A stretch of DNA of 64,000 nucleotides from NCBI GenBank assembly GCA_030426085.1, contig JAUHYW010000001.1, forward strand, positions 124,001 through 188,000. Reading direction: 5' to 3'. The notes beneath the pieces are model-generated. The model was not told the origin of the DNA. It saw only the letters and a list, made by a program, of their open reading frames with translations, and searched no databases. Shown here piece after piece: positions 28,022 through 39,284 of the stretch; within the stretch, counting starts at the first letter, position 1, and every line of letters begins with the position of its first letter. A program made the translations under genes and the position numbers. The DNA is from a bacterium (GTDB lineage: Bacteria > Myxococcota_A > Bradymonadia > UBA7976 > UBA1532).

Positions 28022-29764
28022 ATGGAGCGCACCGCTCGCCTCTTCGGCCCCCTCGCCTTCGGACTGCTCGTGACCCTCCTGGCGTTGCCCGGGTGCGAGC
28101 AGGCCGATCCCAACTCCGTCGAGTACCAGATCCAGCAGCTCAAGGAGAAGAAGACCAAGGCTTCGATCATGAAGCTGGGGGACATGAAGGCCAAGGAGGC
28201 CGTCGAGCCGCTGATGGCGGCCTACGACGAGGGGCGCTTCCGGGGTGACATCATCGCCGCGCTGGCCCAGATCGGCGACACCAAGGCGACCCCGACGATG
28301 ATCGCCGCCATCGGCGACAAGTCGGAGAAGGAGGCCGCCCGCCTCGCCGGCACCACCCTGCTCGAGTGGGGCACCGGCGAGGGCAACACCGACGCGCTGC
28401 TGGCGGTGCTCCAGGATCCGTCGGCGCCCAACGAGAACAAGTACAGCGCCCTCCAGGTGCTCGCCGAGTACCCCGACCCCAAGGCCGCCCCCGCGCTGCT
28501 GCGCACGCTCAAGGCCGACCCCGACATCCAGCCCATCGCCATGGCCGGCCTCGCCGCCGATGCCCTGGGCAAGCTCAAGGTCGAGAAGGCGGTCGGCCAG
28601 CTCGTGCGCTGCCTGTGGCTCGACGACGCCCTCGGGCGCAACGCCGTCGCCGAGTGCCGCCGGGCCCTGGCCCGCATCGGCCCCGCGGCGGTGCCCACGC
28701 TCATCAAGACCATCGAGCGCAAGAACCGGGTGGTCGAGAAGCGGGCCATCAAGCTCAAGTTCGACAAGGGCGGCATCGTCGAGGCCAAGGCGGCCGAGGT
28801 GCTCTTCGACCAGCCGAGCCCCGACGCGGTCGACGCCCTGATCACGTCGATGACCACCATCGAAGAGATGCCGCCCTCGGTGGCCAACAACCCCCAGAAG
28901 GCCCAGGCGTTCGTGATGGGCGGGGTGCAGCGGGTCATCTCGAGCGCCAAGGCGCTGGCCGCCGTCGGCGACGCCCGGGCGGTCAAGCCGATGCTCGAGG
29001 TCGCCGGGGACAAGGAGCGCCCGCTCGAGCACAAGCTCGCCGCGGTGCAGCAGCTCGCCTTCCTCGGCAGCCCCGAGGCGGTCGGCGGGCTGCTCGACAT
29101 CCTCGACGCCGACGTCAACCAGTACGACCCGGTGAGCCAGGGCTTCCGGCTCCAGGCCGCGCTGGCCGCCGCCAACCTCGTGCCGGCCAGCGACAAGCGG
29201 GCGGTCGCGAAGCTCGAGAAGCAGATCGCCGACATCGAGAAGCAGACCAAGGCCTGGATCGAGGACAACGAGGAGAAGATCGGCAAGGTCGAGAACCCCA
29301 AGCTCAAGGAGGGGTTGCAGGCCGACATCAAGGGCTGGAACGCGCAGCTCGAGAACTTCGCCGAGGTCGGGGCCAAGCTGGCTGTCATCAAGGAATGCGA
29401 CGATCAGATCGCGTGCTACGCGGGCAAGGTCTCCGACCCGTCGGTGGCGGTGCAGCTCCTCGCCGCCTACCGGCTGTCGAACGCGAAGGAGGGCGATCGG
29501 GCGGCGGCTCGCGAGGCGCAGATCAAGGGCATCGACGCCATCATCGCCAAGGAGAAGCTGACCATCGACGATCCGGTGGTGCTCAACGTGCTGATGTTCG
29601 GCCTCGCCCGCACCGCCGACGGGGCGACGGCGCCGAAGGTGGCCGAGCTGCAGAAGAAGGCCAAGGCCCGGGGCGAGAGCGAGAAGAACAAGGTCTTCCA
29701 GGGCGCGATGAAGGGGGCGGCCTACACCCTCGACCTGATCGCCGGCAGCGCCGCCCACCGCTGA
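28022..29764 (+). CDS. HEAT-repeat lipoprotein
   Basis: 580 residues. Signal sequence with lipobox LPGC (ERTARLFGPLAFGLL... LALPGC), then alpha-helical HEAT/PBS-lyase-like repeats (AVEPLMAAYDEGRFRGDIIA, and several 'D..A...L' units) across residues about 30-400, and a Lys/Glu-rich coiled region (about 395-470, KLEKQIADIEKQTKAW) before a helical end. HEAT repeats scaffold protein interactions; here they would sit in the periplasm or on the surface. It heads a plus-strand cluster with an FHA-sigma54 activator, a second HEAT protein and a deoxynucleoside kinase. Compared with neighbours it is notably Lys-rich. Confidence 0.85.
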   Translation: MERTARLFGPLAFGLLVTLLALPGCEQADPNSVEYQIQQLKEKKTKASIMKLGDMKAKEAVEPLMAAYDEGRFRGDIIAALAQIGDTKATPTMIAAIGDKSEKEAARLAGTTLLEWGTGEGNTDALLAVLQDPSAPNENKYSALQVLAEYPDPKAAPALLRTLKADPDIQPIAMAGLAADALGKLKVEKAVGQLVRCLWLDDALGRNAVAECRRALARIGPAAVPTLIKTIERKNRVVEKRAIKLKFDKGGIVEAKAAEVLFDQPSPDAVDALITSMTTIEEMPPSVANNPQKAQAFVMGGVQRVISSAKALAAVGDARAVKPMLEVAGDKERPLEHKLAAVQQLAFLGSPEAVGGLLDILDADVNQYDPVSQGFRLQAALAAANLVPASDKRAVAKLEKQIADIEKQTKAWIEDNEEKIGKVENPKLKEGLQADIKGWNAQLENFAEVGAKLAVIKECDDQIACYAGKVSDPSVAVQLLAAYRLSNAKEGDRAAAREAQIKGIDAIIAKEKLTIDDPVVLNVLMFGLARTADGATAPKVAELQKKAKARGESEKNKVFQGAMKGAAYTLDLIAGSAAHR

Positions 29765-29816
29765 GGCCGCGCCGCCGACGCCGCGCCGCGGGGGCCCCGA
29801 CGCCCGCCGAGGAGCC

Positions 29817-31727
<1,911 letters not shown>

Positions 31728-31765
31728 CGGATGCCGCGCCCGCCTCGCGACTCGTGGAGGTGCCC

Positions 31766-33076
31766 ATGAGCATCGACGACCTGCTCGGGACCCTGGTGCA
31801 CGGCGACGCCGTGGCCAAGATCGACGCCGCCATCAGCTTCGGCGAGATGGGGGAGCGCAAGGCCGTCGGCCGCCTCATCCAGTGCCTGCGCGACGAGGAC
31901 GCCGAGCTGCGGGCGGTCGTCTGCGAGGCCCTGGGCCGCATCGGCGATCCCCGGGCGGTGCCCCCGCTGGTGAGCATGCTGCGGGCCCCCGAAGAGGAGG
32001 TGCGGGGCGAGGCGTTCTCGGCGCTGTTCGCCATCGGCGAGGCCCGGTCGAGCAAGCTGCCCGAAGAGGTGCACGCCGACGACGACCCGGCCAACCCCAG
32101 CCTCGCGATGACCCAGATCGTGTGGCCCGCCGATCTCGAGGCGGTCAAGATGCTGGTCGACGCGCTGGCCGATCAGGATCCGGAGGTGCGCATCGGCGCG
32201 GCCTACACCCTCGGCCGGCTGGGCATCATGGGCGTCTTCCCCCAGCTCGCGCAGATGCTGCACGGCGACCCCGACGGCGACGTGCGGGCCGCGGCGGCGT
32301 TTGCCCTCGGCGACCTGGGGCAGAGCGGCGACGTGCGGGCCGGGCCCGAGCTGATCAAGGGCTGGTACACCGTCGGCGCCGACGACGAGCTGGCGGTGCT
32401 GGTCGTGCGCTCGCTGGCCGATCTGGCGGTGCCCGAGGCGCTGCCGGTCTTCGAAGGCGCCCTGCGCCACCGGGATTATCGGGTGCGCCAGCTCGCCGCC
32501 ATCGGCCTGGGGCGCGTCGGGCAGCCGCGGGCGGTCGAGGCCCTGATCCACGCGCTGCGCGACGCCGACACCGGCGTGCGCCGCATCGCCGCGGGGGCCC
32601 TGGCCCGGACGGGCAGCACCCGGGCGATCGCCCCGCTCATCCACGCCGTCGTCGGCGAGTCGGCCGAGGTCCGGGCGGCGGTGGGCGAGGCGCTGCACCG
32701 CCTCGACCGGGCCGCGGTGCACCACGCGCTGGCCGAGGCGCTCGGTGATCCGGACGCCGGGCTGCGCAAGGCGGCCGCCTACATCATGGGCCGCATCGGC
32801 GACGCCGAGGGCCTGAGCCGGGCGCTGGGCGATCCCGACGTGCAGGTGCGCAAGGCCGCCGCCATCGCGATGGGCAACATCGGCCGCCCCGACTTCCGCC
32901 CGCTGCTCGAGCGGGGGCTCGCCGATGGGGCGCCCATCGTGCGGGTCGCCTGCGCCGAGGGCCTGCGCCGCCTGGGTGATCGGGCCGCGGTGCCGGCCTT
33001 GCAGCGGGCCGCCGGTGATCCCAACCCCAACGTGCGCAACGCCATCACCAACGCCATCCGGGGGCTCGGTCAGTGA
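31766..33076 (+). CDS. Cytosolic HEAT-repeat protein
   Basis: 436 residues, almost wholly HEAT repeats of the PBS-lyase type ('VRxxAAxALGxIGDxxAVxPLxxxL'), for example AVVCEALGRIGDPRAVPPLV, then similar units about every 30 residues to the C-terminus. No signal peptide, so it differs from the lipoprotein at 28022 in location. Start ATG 31766 follows GTGGAGGTGCCC. The stop overlaps the start of the kinase gene by four bases (GTGA). Likely an adaptor or scaffold; no specific partner can be named. Confidence 0.85.
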   Translation: MSIDDLLGTLVHGDAVAKIDAAISFGEMGERKAVGRLIQCLRDEDAELRAVVCEALGRIGDPRAVPPLVSMLRAPEEEVRGEAFSALFAIGEARSSKLPEEVHADDDPANPSLAMTQIVWPADLEAVKMLVDALADQDPEVRIGAAYTLGRLGIMGVFPQLAQMLHGDPDGDVRAAAAFALGDLGQSGDVRAGPELIKGWYTVGADDELAVLVVRSLADLAVPEALPVFEGALRHRDYRVRQLAAIGLGRVGQPRAVEALIHALRDADTGVRRIAAGALARTGSTRAIAPLIHAVVGESAEVRAAVGEALHRLDRAAVHHALAEALGDPDAGLRKAAAYIMGRIGDAEGLSRALGDPDVQVRKAAAIAMGNIGRPDFRPLLERGLADGAPIVRVACAEGLRRLGDRAAVPALQRAAGDPNPNVRNAITNAIRGLGQ

Positions 33077-33690
33077 CCCGACCGCTGTACGTGGCTGTCG
33101 AGGGTCCCATCGGCGTCGGCAAGAGCACCCTCGTCGCCAAGCTCGCCCAGCGCCTCAACGCCCGCCTCGTGATGGAGGTGGTCGAAGAGAACCCCTTCCT
33201 GGCGTCGTTCTACAAAGACCCCCGGGCGTATGCCTTCCAGACCCAGATCTTCTTCCTGATGAGCCGCTTCAGCCAGCAGCAGGAGCTGTTGCAGGAGGAT
33301 CTCTTCACCCCGGGCATCCTGGCCGACTATCACCTGCTCAAAGATCGCATCTTCGCCCAGCTCACCCTCCAGGATCATGAGCTGGCGCTGTACGAGAAGG
33401 TGTATCAGGCGCTCGAGACCAGCATCCTCCAGCCGGATGTCATCGTGTACCTGCACGCCCGCCTGGATGTCATCATGGAGCGCATCGCCCGCCGCGACCG
33501 CCCCTTCGAGCGGGACATGGACCCCGATTACATCGCCCGCCTCGGCGAAGCCTATCAGCATTACTTCGCCCACCACCGCGGCCCGTCGGCGGTGCTCGAG
33601 CTGGATACGACCGACATCGACTACGTCAGCAGCGACGAGCCCATCGACCGGGTCTACGACGCGATCATGCGGCTGTCGAAGCGGGGGTAG
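33073..33690 (+). CDS. Deoxynucleoside kinase
   Basis: 205 residues, full length for the dNK family (deoxyadenosine/deoxyguanosine kinase type), phosphorylating deoxynucleosides for salvage. P-loop GPIGVGKST near the N-terminus; EVVEENPFLASFY (family Glu for the base and sugar); YAFQTQIFFLMSRF; the ERS-like DYHLLKDRIFA region; and the LID arginines in ERIARRDRPFERDMD. Start is GTG at 33073, overlapping the preceding stop as GTGA, so translation is coupled. It ends 15 bases from the convergent esterase gene. Confidence 0.92.
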   Translation: MTRPLYVAVEGPIGVGKSTLVAKLAQRLNARLVMEVVEENPFLASFYKDPRAYAFQTQIFFLMSRFSQQQELLQEDLFTPGILADYHLLKDRIFAQLTLQDHELALYEKVYQALETSILQPDVIVYLHARLDVIMERIARRDRPFERDMDPDYIARLGEAYQHYFAHHRGPSAVLELDTTDIDYVSSDEPIDRVYDAIMRLSKRG

Positions 33691-33705
33691 GCCGAGACGG
33701 GGGCA

Positions 33706-35010
33706 TCACTCCGGCATGGGATCCATCGGCGGCTCGTCGGCCGGGCGGTAGCGATCGGGCCAGCCTTCGCAGAAGCGGCACCAGGGGGCCATCTCTGCGG
33801 CGCAGGCGTCGCACACCGGGTCGTCGAAGCAGCCTTCGCCGGCGCAGGCCACCGACGGCGGGGCCTCGGCGCCGGTGACGAGCTGATCGAGCCAGTCGAT
33901 CTGGGCGATGCCATCGACGGTGCGATCGAAGAGGTAGGGGTAGGGCGTCGCGCAGTGGGCCGAGCCGGGGGTGACATAGCTGCGGAAGTTCGGCGCCCGC
34001 TCTTCGATGTAGCCCAGGCTCTCGTTCAGGCGGGCGGGCCACTCGGCGGGGTCGCCGCCCATGGCTTCGAAGAAGAAGGTCTGATCGGCGTCGTACTGCG
34101 CCGTGATCTGGGCGAAGCGGCGATCGGGGAAGTGCTCCGAGATGGCGACGTAGACCTCGGGCAGGCTCAGGTCGACGATGGGCGCTTGCAGGGCGTCGAT
34201 GAACGGGGGCAGCTTGGACTGGGCGTTCCAGCCGGGCAGGCTGTCTTCGAGGAAGCTCTCGGTGATGATGCCCGCGCCGCTGTCGGCGACGACGGTCAGC
34301 CGGGCCTCGGGCAGCTCGTGGGCCAGGTAGGCCCCGTGGAAGATCGCGCCGTAGGCCCCGGCGCTGCATCCGCTGACCAGCAGATCGGTCGGGGCGTAGC
34401 GCGCCTTCATCCAGTCGATGGCCGCCCGGGCGTTGGCGTAGCCCCGGTGCTCGATGGTGGTGCTGTCGCTGTACTCGACCCGGGCGTCGCCCCAGTGGAT
34501 GTCGCCGGTGCAGTACTGGACGTGGATCAGGGTCCAGTCGGCGAAGGGGTTGTGTGATCCGGGGTCGAAGAGACCCGACAGGCGGCCCTCGTCGATGGCG
34601 TCGGTGTAGGCCGACAGCGGGCTGGCTTCTTCCTTGAAGAGCGCGCCGGCGAACGAGCAGGTCAGCGCGTTCCAGCAGGCGCCGCCGCCCTGGAAGTCGA
34701 CGATGACCTTGTTCGGGTCGCCGCCCCGCACGAAGAAGCGATACGGCGTGCCTCGGGAGCAGACGGTGTCGCCGCCGGGGGCGACCTCGATCCACTCGCC
34801 GGCGGTGGGGGCGTCGGGCAGGCCCATGTCGGGTGCCATGTCGGAGGGGGTCATGTCGGAGGGGGCCATGTCGGAGGGGGTCATATCGGCCGGCATGCCA
34901 TCGGGGAGGCCCGCGTCGGCGGTGGCGTCGTCCGCCCCCTCGTCACAGCCATATGCCAGCAGGCATGCCATCGCGGATGCCATCAGGCGGGCGCGGGTGG
35001 GGCGGACCAT
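33706..35010 (-). CDS. Pectinacetylesterase-like lipoprotein
   Basis: 434 residues. Signal peptide with lipobox AYGC (C22), then a linker of near-repeated DMTPSDMAP units encoded by 15-bp DNA repeats. Catalytic domain of the pectinacetylesterase/Notum family: VIVDFQGGGACWN (oxyanion region), SGCSAGAYGAIF with the nucleophile serine, an Asp in TAQYDADQTF, and SYVTPGSAHCATPYP with the catalytic histidine. A cysteine-rich tail (CAGEGCFDDPVCDACAAE) ends the protein. Likely a carbohydrate or lipid ester hydrolase on the cell surface; substrate unknown. ATG preceded by GGAGG. Probably follows the ferritin-like lipoprotein in one transcript. Confidence 0.87.
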   Translation of the reverse strand: MVRPTRARLMASAMACLLAYGCDEGADDATADAGLPDGMPADMTPSDMAPSDMTPSDMAPDMGLPDAPTAGEWIEVAPGGDTVCSRGTPYRFFVRGGDPNKVIVDFQGGGACWNALTCSFAGALFKEEASPLSAYTDAIDEGRLSGLFDPGSHNPFADWTLIHVQYCTGDIHWGDARVEYSDSTTIEHRGYANARAAIDWMKARYAPTDLLVSGCSAGAYGAIFHGAYLAHELPEARLTVVADSGAGIITESFLEDSLPGWNAQSKLPPFIDALQAPIVDLSLPEVYVAISEHFPDRRFAQITAQYDADQTFFFEAMGGDPAEWPARLNESLGYIEERAPNFRSYVTPGSAHCATPYPYLFDRTVDGIAQIDWLDQLVTGAEAPPSVACAGEGCFDDPVCDACAAEMAPWCRFCEGWPDRYRPADEPPMDPMPE

Positions 35011-35038
35011 GGGGCCTCCGGGGCGACGGGCGCGGGGG

Positions 35039-36574
35039 TCAGGCGGGGGCGCGCAGGCCCAGGGCCTCGGCGCAGGGGCGGACGACGTCGGCGAAGGCGG
35101 CCCGGTGCAGCGCCCGGCGGGCGTCGGGGCCGGGCAGGCCGTGGGCCGGCAGGTGCGGGCCGTCGCCGTAGTCCGCCTCGTCGAGCCGATCGGCGGCCCG
35201 GGCCAGGGCGGCCTCGGCCACCGGGATCAGCGCCTCGTCGGCCAGCAGCCACTTCAGCGTGCGCCACGCCAGCCCGGCGTGCCGGCTCTCGTCGACGACG
35301 AGCCCCCGACCGACCTCGGCGACGGTCGGATCGGCCGCCTCGGCGATGAACCCGGCCTCGGCGGCGCCCAGCGTCTCGCCCACGCAGCCCTCGTCGACCA
35401 GCGCGGTCACGATGGCCGCCTTCTCCAGCTCGAGCCCCACGTCGTGCAGGTCGAGCGGCGCCGGGCCCAGCGGGCGGCCGGCGTAGGCCGAGGCCAGCCC
35501 GTAGGCCAGCCGGGCGTGGCGCACCTCGTCGGCGGCGGCGGCCTGGGTGTCGGCGAGCAGATCGGCCGGCGCGCCCAGCGCGAGGAGCTGCATCGTCGTG
35601 CGGGCGAAGCTGGCGACCGAGGCGTGCTCCAGCCCGCCGATCTGGGACCACCACCGGGTCAGCGCCCGCCGCTCGGCGGCGCTCAGCGCCTCCAGCGCGG
35701 GGCGGGCCGGGGTGCGCCAGTCCCCGCGGGGGGTGGCGGCGGCGGTGCGGGCGGCGCCATCGACCGTCAGCGGGCGACCGCACACCGGCTGGAACTGGCA
35801 GCCCCAGCCGTTGGTGTACTCGCAGGTGTCGCCGGTGGCCATCTCGCGGCACTCGTCGTCGGTGCGGCAGAGGTCGTCCGGCGCCCGGCAGGCGGTGCGC
35901 ACGCTGTAATCGCAGCCGTCGTAGGCCGAGCTGATGCCGCACTCGCCGCTGTCGCAGTCGGCCCCGGTGTCGCACCCGGCGGGCACGCACCGGCTGCTGC
36001 CGTCGACCACCCCGGCGCAGATGCACACCTCGTCCTCGCCGCAGTCGCTGTCCGTCGCGCAGCCGTAGCGGCACGCGCAGAAGGCGATGCCCCCGCCCAG
36101 CGGCGGCTGCACGCAGCGCCCGTGGGGGCCGTCGGTGCAGTCGGCGTCCTCGGCGCAGCCCCCCTCGTTGCCCTCGGCGTCGGCCGGGCAGGCGGGCAGG
36201 TCGACCCGCGGCTCGCAGACCTCGGCGGCCACCCGATCGATCGCGCCGTCGGGGCAGCGCACCGCGCCGCTCGGCGTGCCCTCGGGGGTCATGATGGGCG
36301 CCGCGCCCTCGCACGGCGCGGGGGGCGGCGCGCCGTCGGGCAGCGCCATGTCGGGCGGGGGCAGGATCATGTCCGGCGGGGCGACGTCGGGGCCGACGTC
36401 GACCGCCAGGTCGGGGGCGACGTCGACGCTGCCGTCGAGCTGCTCGGCGTCGGGCAGGGCGGCGTCGGCCGGGTCCTGGTCCTCGACGCAGCCTCCGGCG
36501 CCGATCGCGGCGAGCAGGGACAGGCGCAGGGCCGATGAGGCGGGCGAGGGGCGGCGTGCGGGGCGTCTCTTCAT
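35039..36574 (-). CDS. Cysteine-rich lipoprotein with ferritin-like dimetal domain
   Basis: 511 residues. Lipobox GAGGC, a long Asp/Ala/Pro/Met linker (to about 95), then cysteine-rich EGF-like or DxDC units (about 100-270). Residues about 290-470 form a ferritin-like four-helix bundle: GLEHASVASFAR (first Glu), ADEVRHARLAYG (ExxH), LVDEGCVGET (Glu), VVDESRHAGLAW (second ExxH), a full ligand set for a di-iron or di-manganese site. Placing such a site on a lipoprotein suggests extracytoplasmic metal-dependent oxidation or peroxide scavenging (inference). The ATG at 36574 lies six bases after a TACGGT -10, so the mRNA is probably leaderless. Confidence 0.83.
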   Translation of the reverse strand: MKRRPARRPSPASSALRLSLLAAIGAGGCVEDQDPADAALPDAEQLDGSVDVAPDLAVDVGPDVAPPDMILPPPDMALPDGAPPPAPCEGAAPIMTPEGTPSGAVRCPDGAIDRVAAEVCEPRVDLPACPADAEGNEGGCAEDADCTDGPHGRCVQPPLGGGIAFCACRYGCATDSDCGEDEVCICAGVVDGSSRCVPAGCDTGADCDSGECGISSAYDGCDYSVRTACRAPDDLCRTDDECREMATGDTCEYTNGWGCQFQPVCGRPLTVDGAARTAAATPRGDWRTPARPALEALSAAERRALTRWWSQIGGLEHASVASFARTTMQLLALGAPADLLADTQAAAADEVRHARLAYGLASAYAGRPLGPAPLDLHDVGLELEKAAIVTALVDEGCVGETLGAAEAGFIAEAADPTVAEVGRGLVVDESRHAGLAWRTLKWLLADEALIPVAEAALARAADRLDEADYGDGPHLPAHGLPGPDARRALHRAAFADVVRPCAEALGLRAPA

Positions 36575-36580
36575 GCGGTC

Positions 36581-36610
36581 ACCGTATCCGGTCGGCGTCC
36601 GCCTGCTCAA
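36581..36610 (-). promoter_or_regulatory. Leaderless promoter for the ferritin-like lipoprotein
   Basis: Minus strand TTGAGC (36610-36605), an 18-base spacer and TACGGT (36586-36581), six bases before the ATG at 36574. It is divergent from the promoter at 36643-36670. Confidence 0.45.
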
Positions 36611-36642
36611 GGGCGGCGCGGCGGTCTTCGAGCGCGCGGCGC

Positions 36643-36670
36643 TTGCCATGCGGGGCCGGCCGGGTTAATC
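36643..36670 (+). promoter_or_regulatory. Leaderless promoter for the AGPS/GlcD-like operon
   Basis: TTGCCA (36643-36648), a 16-base spacer and TTAATC (36665-36670), eight bases before the ATG at 36679. No Shine-Dalgarno is present. Confidence 0.45.
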
Positions 36671-36678
36671 CGGTCGGG

Positions 36679-38229
36679 ATGGCCACCCCCACTCCCACGG
36701 CGATACGCGACGGGCTGCGGTCCATCGTCGGCGACCGGATGAGCACCACCCCGCCCGATCGCACCGCCTACGCCCGTGATCTCTGGCCCCGCACCCAGCT
36801 CGACCGCCTCGTCGGCGACCCGCCCGAGCGCCCGCTGGCCGTGGTCTGGCCCACCTCGCCCGAAGAGGTCGCCGCCATCGTGCGGCTGTGCGCCGCGCAG
36901 CGGGTCCCCATCGTGCCGTTCGGCGCCGGCAGCGGGGTCTGCGGCGGGGCCCGGGCGGTGCCGGGGGGGATCGTCGTCGACCTCAAACGGCTCAAGCGCA
37001 TCCGGCGCATCGACCGGGCCGCGATGGTGGTCGAGGTGGAGGCGGGCTTCGTCGGCGAGCGCTTCGAACGCACCCTCGAGCGGCACGGGCTGACGCTGGG
37101 GCACTTCCCGTCGAGCATCCTGTGCTCGACCGTCGGCGGCTGGGTCGCCGCCCGCTCGGCCGGCCAGTGTTCGAGCCGCTACGGCAAGATCGAGGACATG
37201 GTCGTCGACCTCGAGGTGGTCACCGGCGATGGCCGCATCCGCCGGACCGCGCGGGCCGGCGGGCTCGACTGGAATCCGATCTTCACCGGCAGCGAGGGCA
37301 CCCTGGGGCTCATCACCGCGGCGACGCTGCGGGTGCACGCCCAGCCGGCGGCGCGGGCGTTCCGCGGGTGGCGCATGCCGAGCGTGGCGGCCGGGCTCGA
37401 GGTGATGCGCCGCACGATGCAGGCCGGGCTGCGGCCGGCGGTCATGCGGATGTACGATTCGCTCGATACGTTGCTGGTGGGCAGCAAGGACGACGCGAAG
37501 GGGGGGCAGCTCGGCCGGCTCAAGGCGATCTTCGCCGGCACCGGGCAGGTCGACGCGCTCAAGCAGCGGGCGACCCGGGCCGCGCTGGCCTCGCCCCGGC
37601 TGCTCAACTTCGCCGTCGATCGGTTGCCCGACACCGCGCTGCTGGTCACCGTGACCGAGGGGTCCGAGGCCGAGGCCCGGCGGACCGACGAGGCCATCGC
37701 CGACTACGCGCTGGCGGTCGGGGCCCTCGACCTGGGCGAGCAGCCCGGCCGGGCGTGGATGGCCCACCGCTACGACGTCAGCTACAAGCAGTCGAAGCTG
37801 TACCGGGCGGGGGCCTTCGTCGACACCTTCGAGGTCGCGACCACCTGGGACGGCATCCAGCCGCTGTACCATGCGGTGCGCCGGGCGGTGTCGGCCGAGG
37901 TGCTGGTGATGGCCCACTTCAGCCACGTCTACCCCGGGGGCTGCTCGATCTACTTCACCTTCGCCGGGACCGGGCGCGATCCGGCGGACATGCGGCGGCG
38001 CTACGCGCGGGTGTGGCAGCAGGCGCTGGACGCCACGGTCGCCCGGGGCGCGGCCATCGCCCACCACCACGGGGCGGGGCTCTCCCGGCGCAGCCACATG
38101 CCGGCGACCCATGGCGAGGCGGCCCGGTGGTTCGCGGCGCTCAAGGCGGCGTGTGATCCGGCGGGCATCCTCAACCCGGGCAAGCTCTTCGCGCCGGACG
38201 ACATCCCCCGCGCCGAGGGCGGCCGATGA
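36679..38229 (+). CDS. FAD-linked oxidase, alkyl-DHAP synthase/GlcD-like
   Basis: 516 residues. FAD_binding_4 domain (about 45-240): VVWPTSPEEVAAIVRLC, VPFGAGSGVCGG, GLTLGHFPSSIL, STVGGWVAARSAGQ and GSEGTLGLITAATL. The FAD-oxidase C-terminal domain has SHVYPGGCSIYFTFAG and AHHHGAGLSRRSHM, which resemble alkyldihydroxyacetone-phosphate synthase (AGPS) more than glycolate oxidase GlcD. AGPS forms the ether bond of ether lipids; GlcD oxidises 2-hydroxy acids. Downstream GlcE- and GlcF-like genes favour a GlcDEF-type complex, while the following lipid kinase favours lipid work; the role is unresolved. First gene of an overlapping five-gene run. Confidence 0.8.
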   Translation: MATPTPTAIRDGLRSIVGDRMSTTPPDRTAYARDLWPRTQLDRLVGDPPERPLAVVWPTSPEEVAAIVRLCAAQRVPIVPFGAGSGVCGGARAVPGGIVVDLKRLKRIRRIDRAAMVVEVEAGFVGERFERTLERHGLTLGHFPSSILCSTVGGWVAARSAGQCSSRYGKIEDMVVDLEVVTGDGRIRRTARAGGLDWNPIFTGSEGTLGLITAATLRVHAQPAARAFRGWRMPSVAAGLEVMRRTMQAGLRPAVMRMYDSLDTLLVGSKDDAKGGQLGRLKAIFAGTGQVDALKQRATRAALASPRLLNFAVDRLPDTALLVTVTEGSEAEARRTDEAIADYALAVGALDLGEQPGRAWMAHRYDVSYKQSKLYRAGAFVDTFEVATTWDGIQPLYHAVRRAVSAEVLVMAHFSHVYPGGCSIYFTFAGTGRDPADMRRRYARVWQQALDATVARGAAIAHHHGAGLSRRSHMPATHGEAARWFAALKAACDPAGILNPGKLFAPDDIPRAEGGR

Positions 38230-39284
38230 GCGCGTGGCGCTTCGAGCGGCACCCCCGCCTGGGGTCGGGGCGGACCGACGGCCGGCGGTGGTGGGTGCGC
38301 CCCGGGCGGCCGGATGCGCTGCCGGGGCTGCTGACGGCGGCCGGCCGCTGGCGCCCGGTCTATGGCCCGCCGGATGAGATCGACGGGGCGGTGATCGCCG
38401 ACGCCGAGACCCTGATCGACATCAGCGCGCTGGACGCGGTGCGCTCCGTCGCGCCCGAGAGCGGGGTGGTGCACGTCGAGGCCGGCTGCACCTGGGAGGC
38501 CCTGGAGACGACGTTGGGGCGCCGGGGGTTGACCCTGGGCCCGGTGCCCCGGTGGCTGGTGGGGCGCCCGATCGCCGAGACCCTGGCCGCCGGCCCGCCC
38601 GCGCGGCCTTCGCCCCGATACGGCGACGTGACCGACGGCCTGCTCGCGCTGCGGGCGGCCTTGCCCGGGGGTCTGACCAACTGCGCCGTGTCGCCCCGGC
38701 GGGCCACCGGGCCCGACTTCGGGCGCATCCCGGTGGGCGCCGATCATCGGGCGGGCCTGATCACCGACGTGCACCTGCGGGTGTGGCCGGTCGAGCCGGG
38801 GCGGGCGTGGCGCCGGGTGCGCTTCGCCGGCTGGGCCGAGGCCCGGGCCGCCGCGCTGGCGGTGCTGGCCGACGGCATCCGCCCGGCGTGGTGGTGCCTG
38901 CGGCGGGCGCTGCGGCAGGTCTCCCTCGATATGCAGTTCGACGGCCCCCGCCTCGATCGGCAGGCCGAGCGGCTCGACGCGCTCCTGGCCGGGTTCGACG
39001 GGCAGGCCGATCCGCCCGAGGCCGCCGAGCGCTTCGCCGACACGCGCCTGTGGCGCCCCGGCGCCGGGCCGACGGTGCTCAGCGCGGTGCAGCACGTCGC
39101 GGGGCCCGATTTGGCCGGGGCCGTCGAGGGCATCCCCCGGGTCGAAGTCTGGGATCTGCGCCCCGAGGGCGCGACCGTGCATGTCGCCCGCGAGGCCGCC
39201 GCGCCGCCGCCGGATGGGGCGTGGGCCGACCTCGCCGAGCGGGTGTTCGCCGCCCTGGACGGGGCAGGGGAGGGCGGCCGGTGA
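38226..39284 (+). CDS. FAD-binding protein, GlcE-like
   Basis: 352 residues. A short FAD-binding-4-like fold: DALPGLLTAAGRW, ISALDAVRSVAPESGVVHVE and GCTWEALETTLGRRGLTLGP. Motifs are weaker than in the upstream FAD protein, as for GlcE relative to GlcD. Its ATG overlaps the upstream stop by four bases (ATGA). Likely a partner subunit of the GlcD-like and Fe-S proteins. Confidence 0.7.
   Translation: MSAWRFERHPRLGSGRTDGRRWWVRPGRPDALPGLLTAAGRWRPVYGPPDEIDGAVIADAETLIDISALDAVRSVAPESGVVHVEAGCTWEALETTLGRRGLTLGPVPRWLVGRPIAETLAAGPPARPSPRYGDVTDGLLALRAALPGGLTNCAVSPRRATGPDFGRIPVGADHRAGLITDVHLRVWPVEPGRAWRRVRFAGWAEARAAALAVLADGIRPAWWCLRRALRQVSLDMQFDGPRLDRQAERLDALLAGFDGQADPPEAAERFADTRLWRPGAGPTVLSAVQHVAGPDLAGAVEGIPRVEVWDLRPEGATVHVAREAAAPPPDGAWADLAERVFAALDGAGEGGR

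Noticed and set aside
23697-28073. 1458-codon open frame on the plus strand
   Set aside because: Antisense to the hybrid histidine kinase and signal peptidase-like gene, both of which have clear family motifs.
33706-33720. Bidirectional terminator between the nucleoside kinase and esterase genes
   Set aside because: Only 15 bases separate the stops and no hairpin fits.
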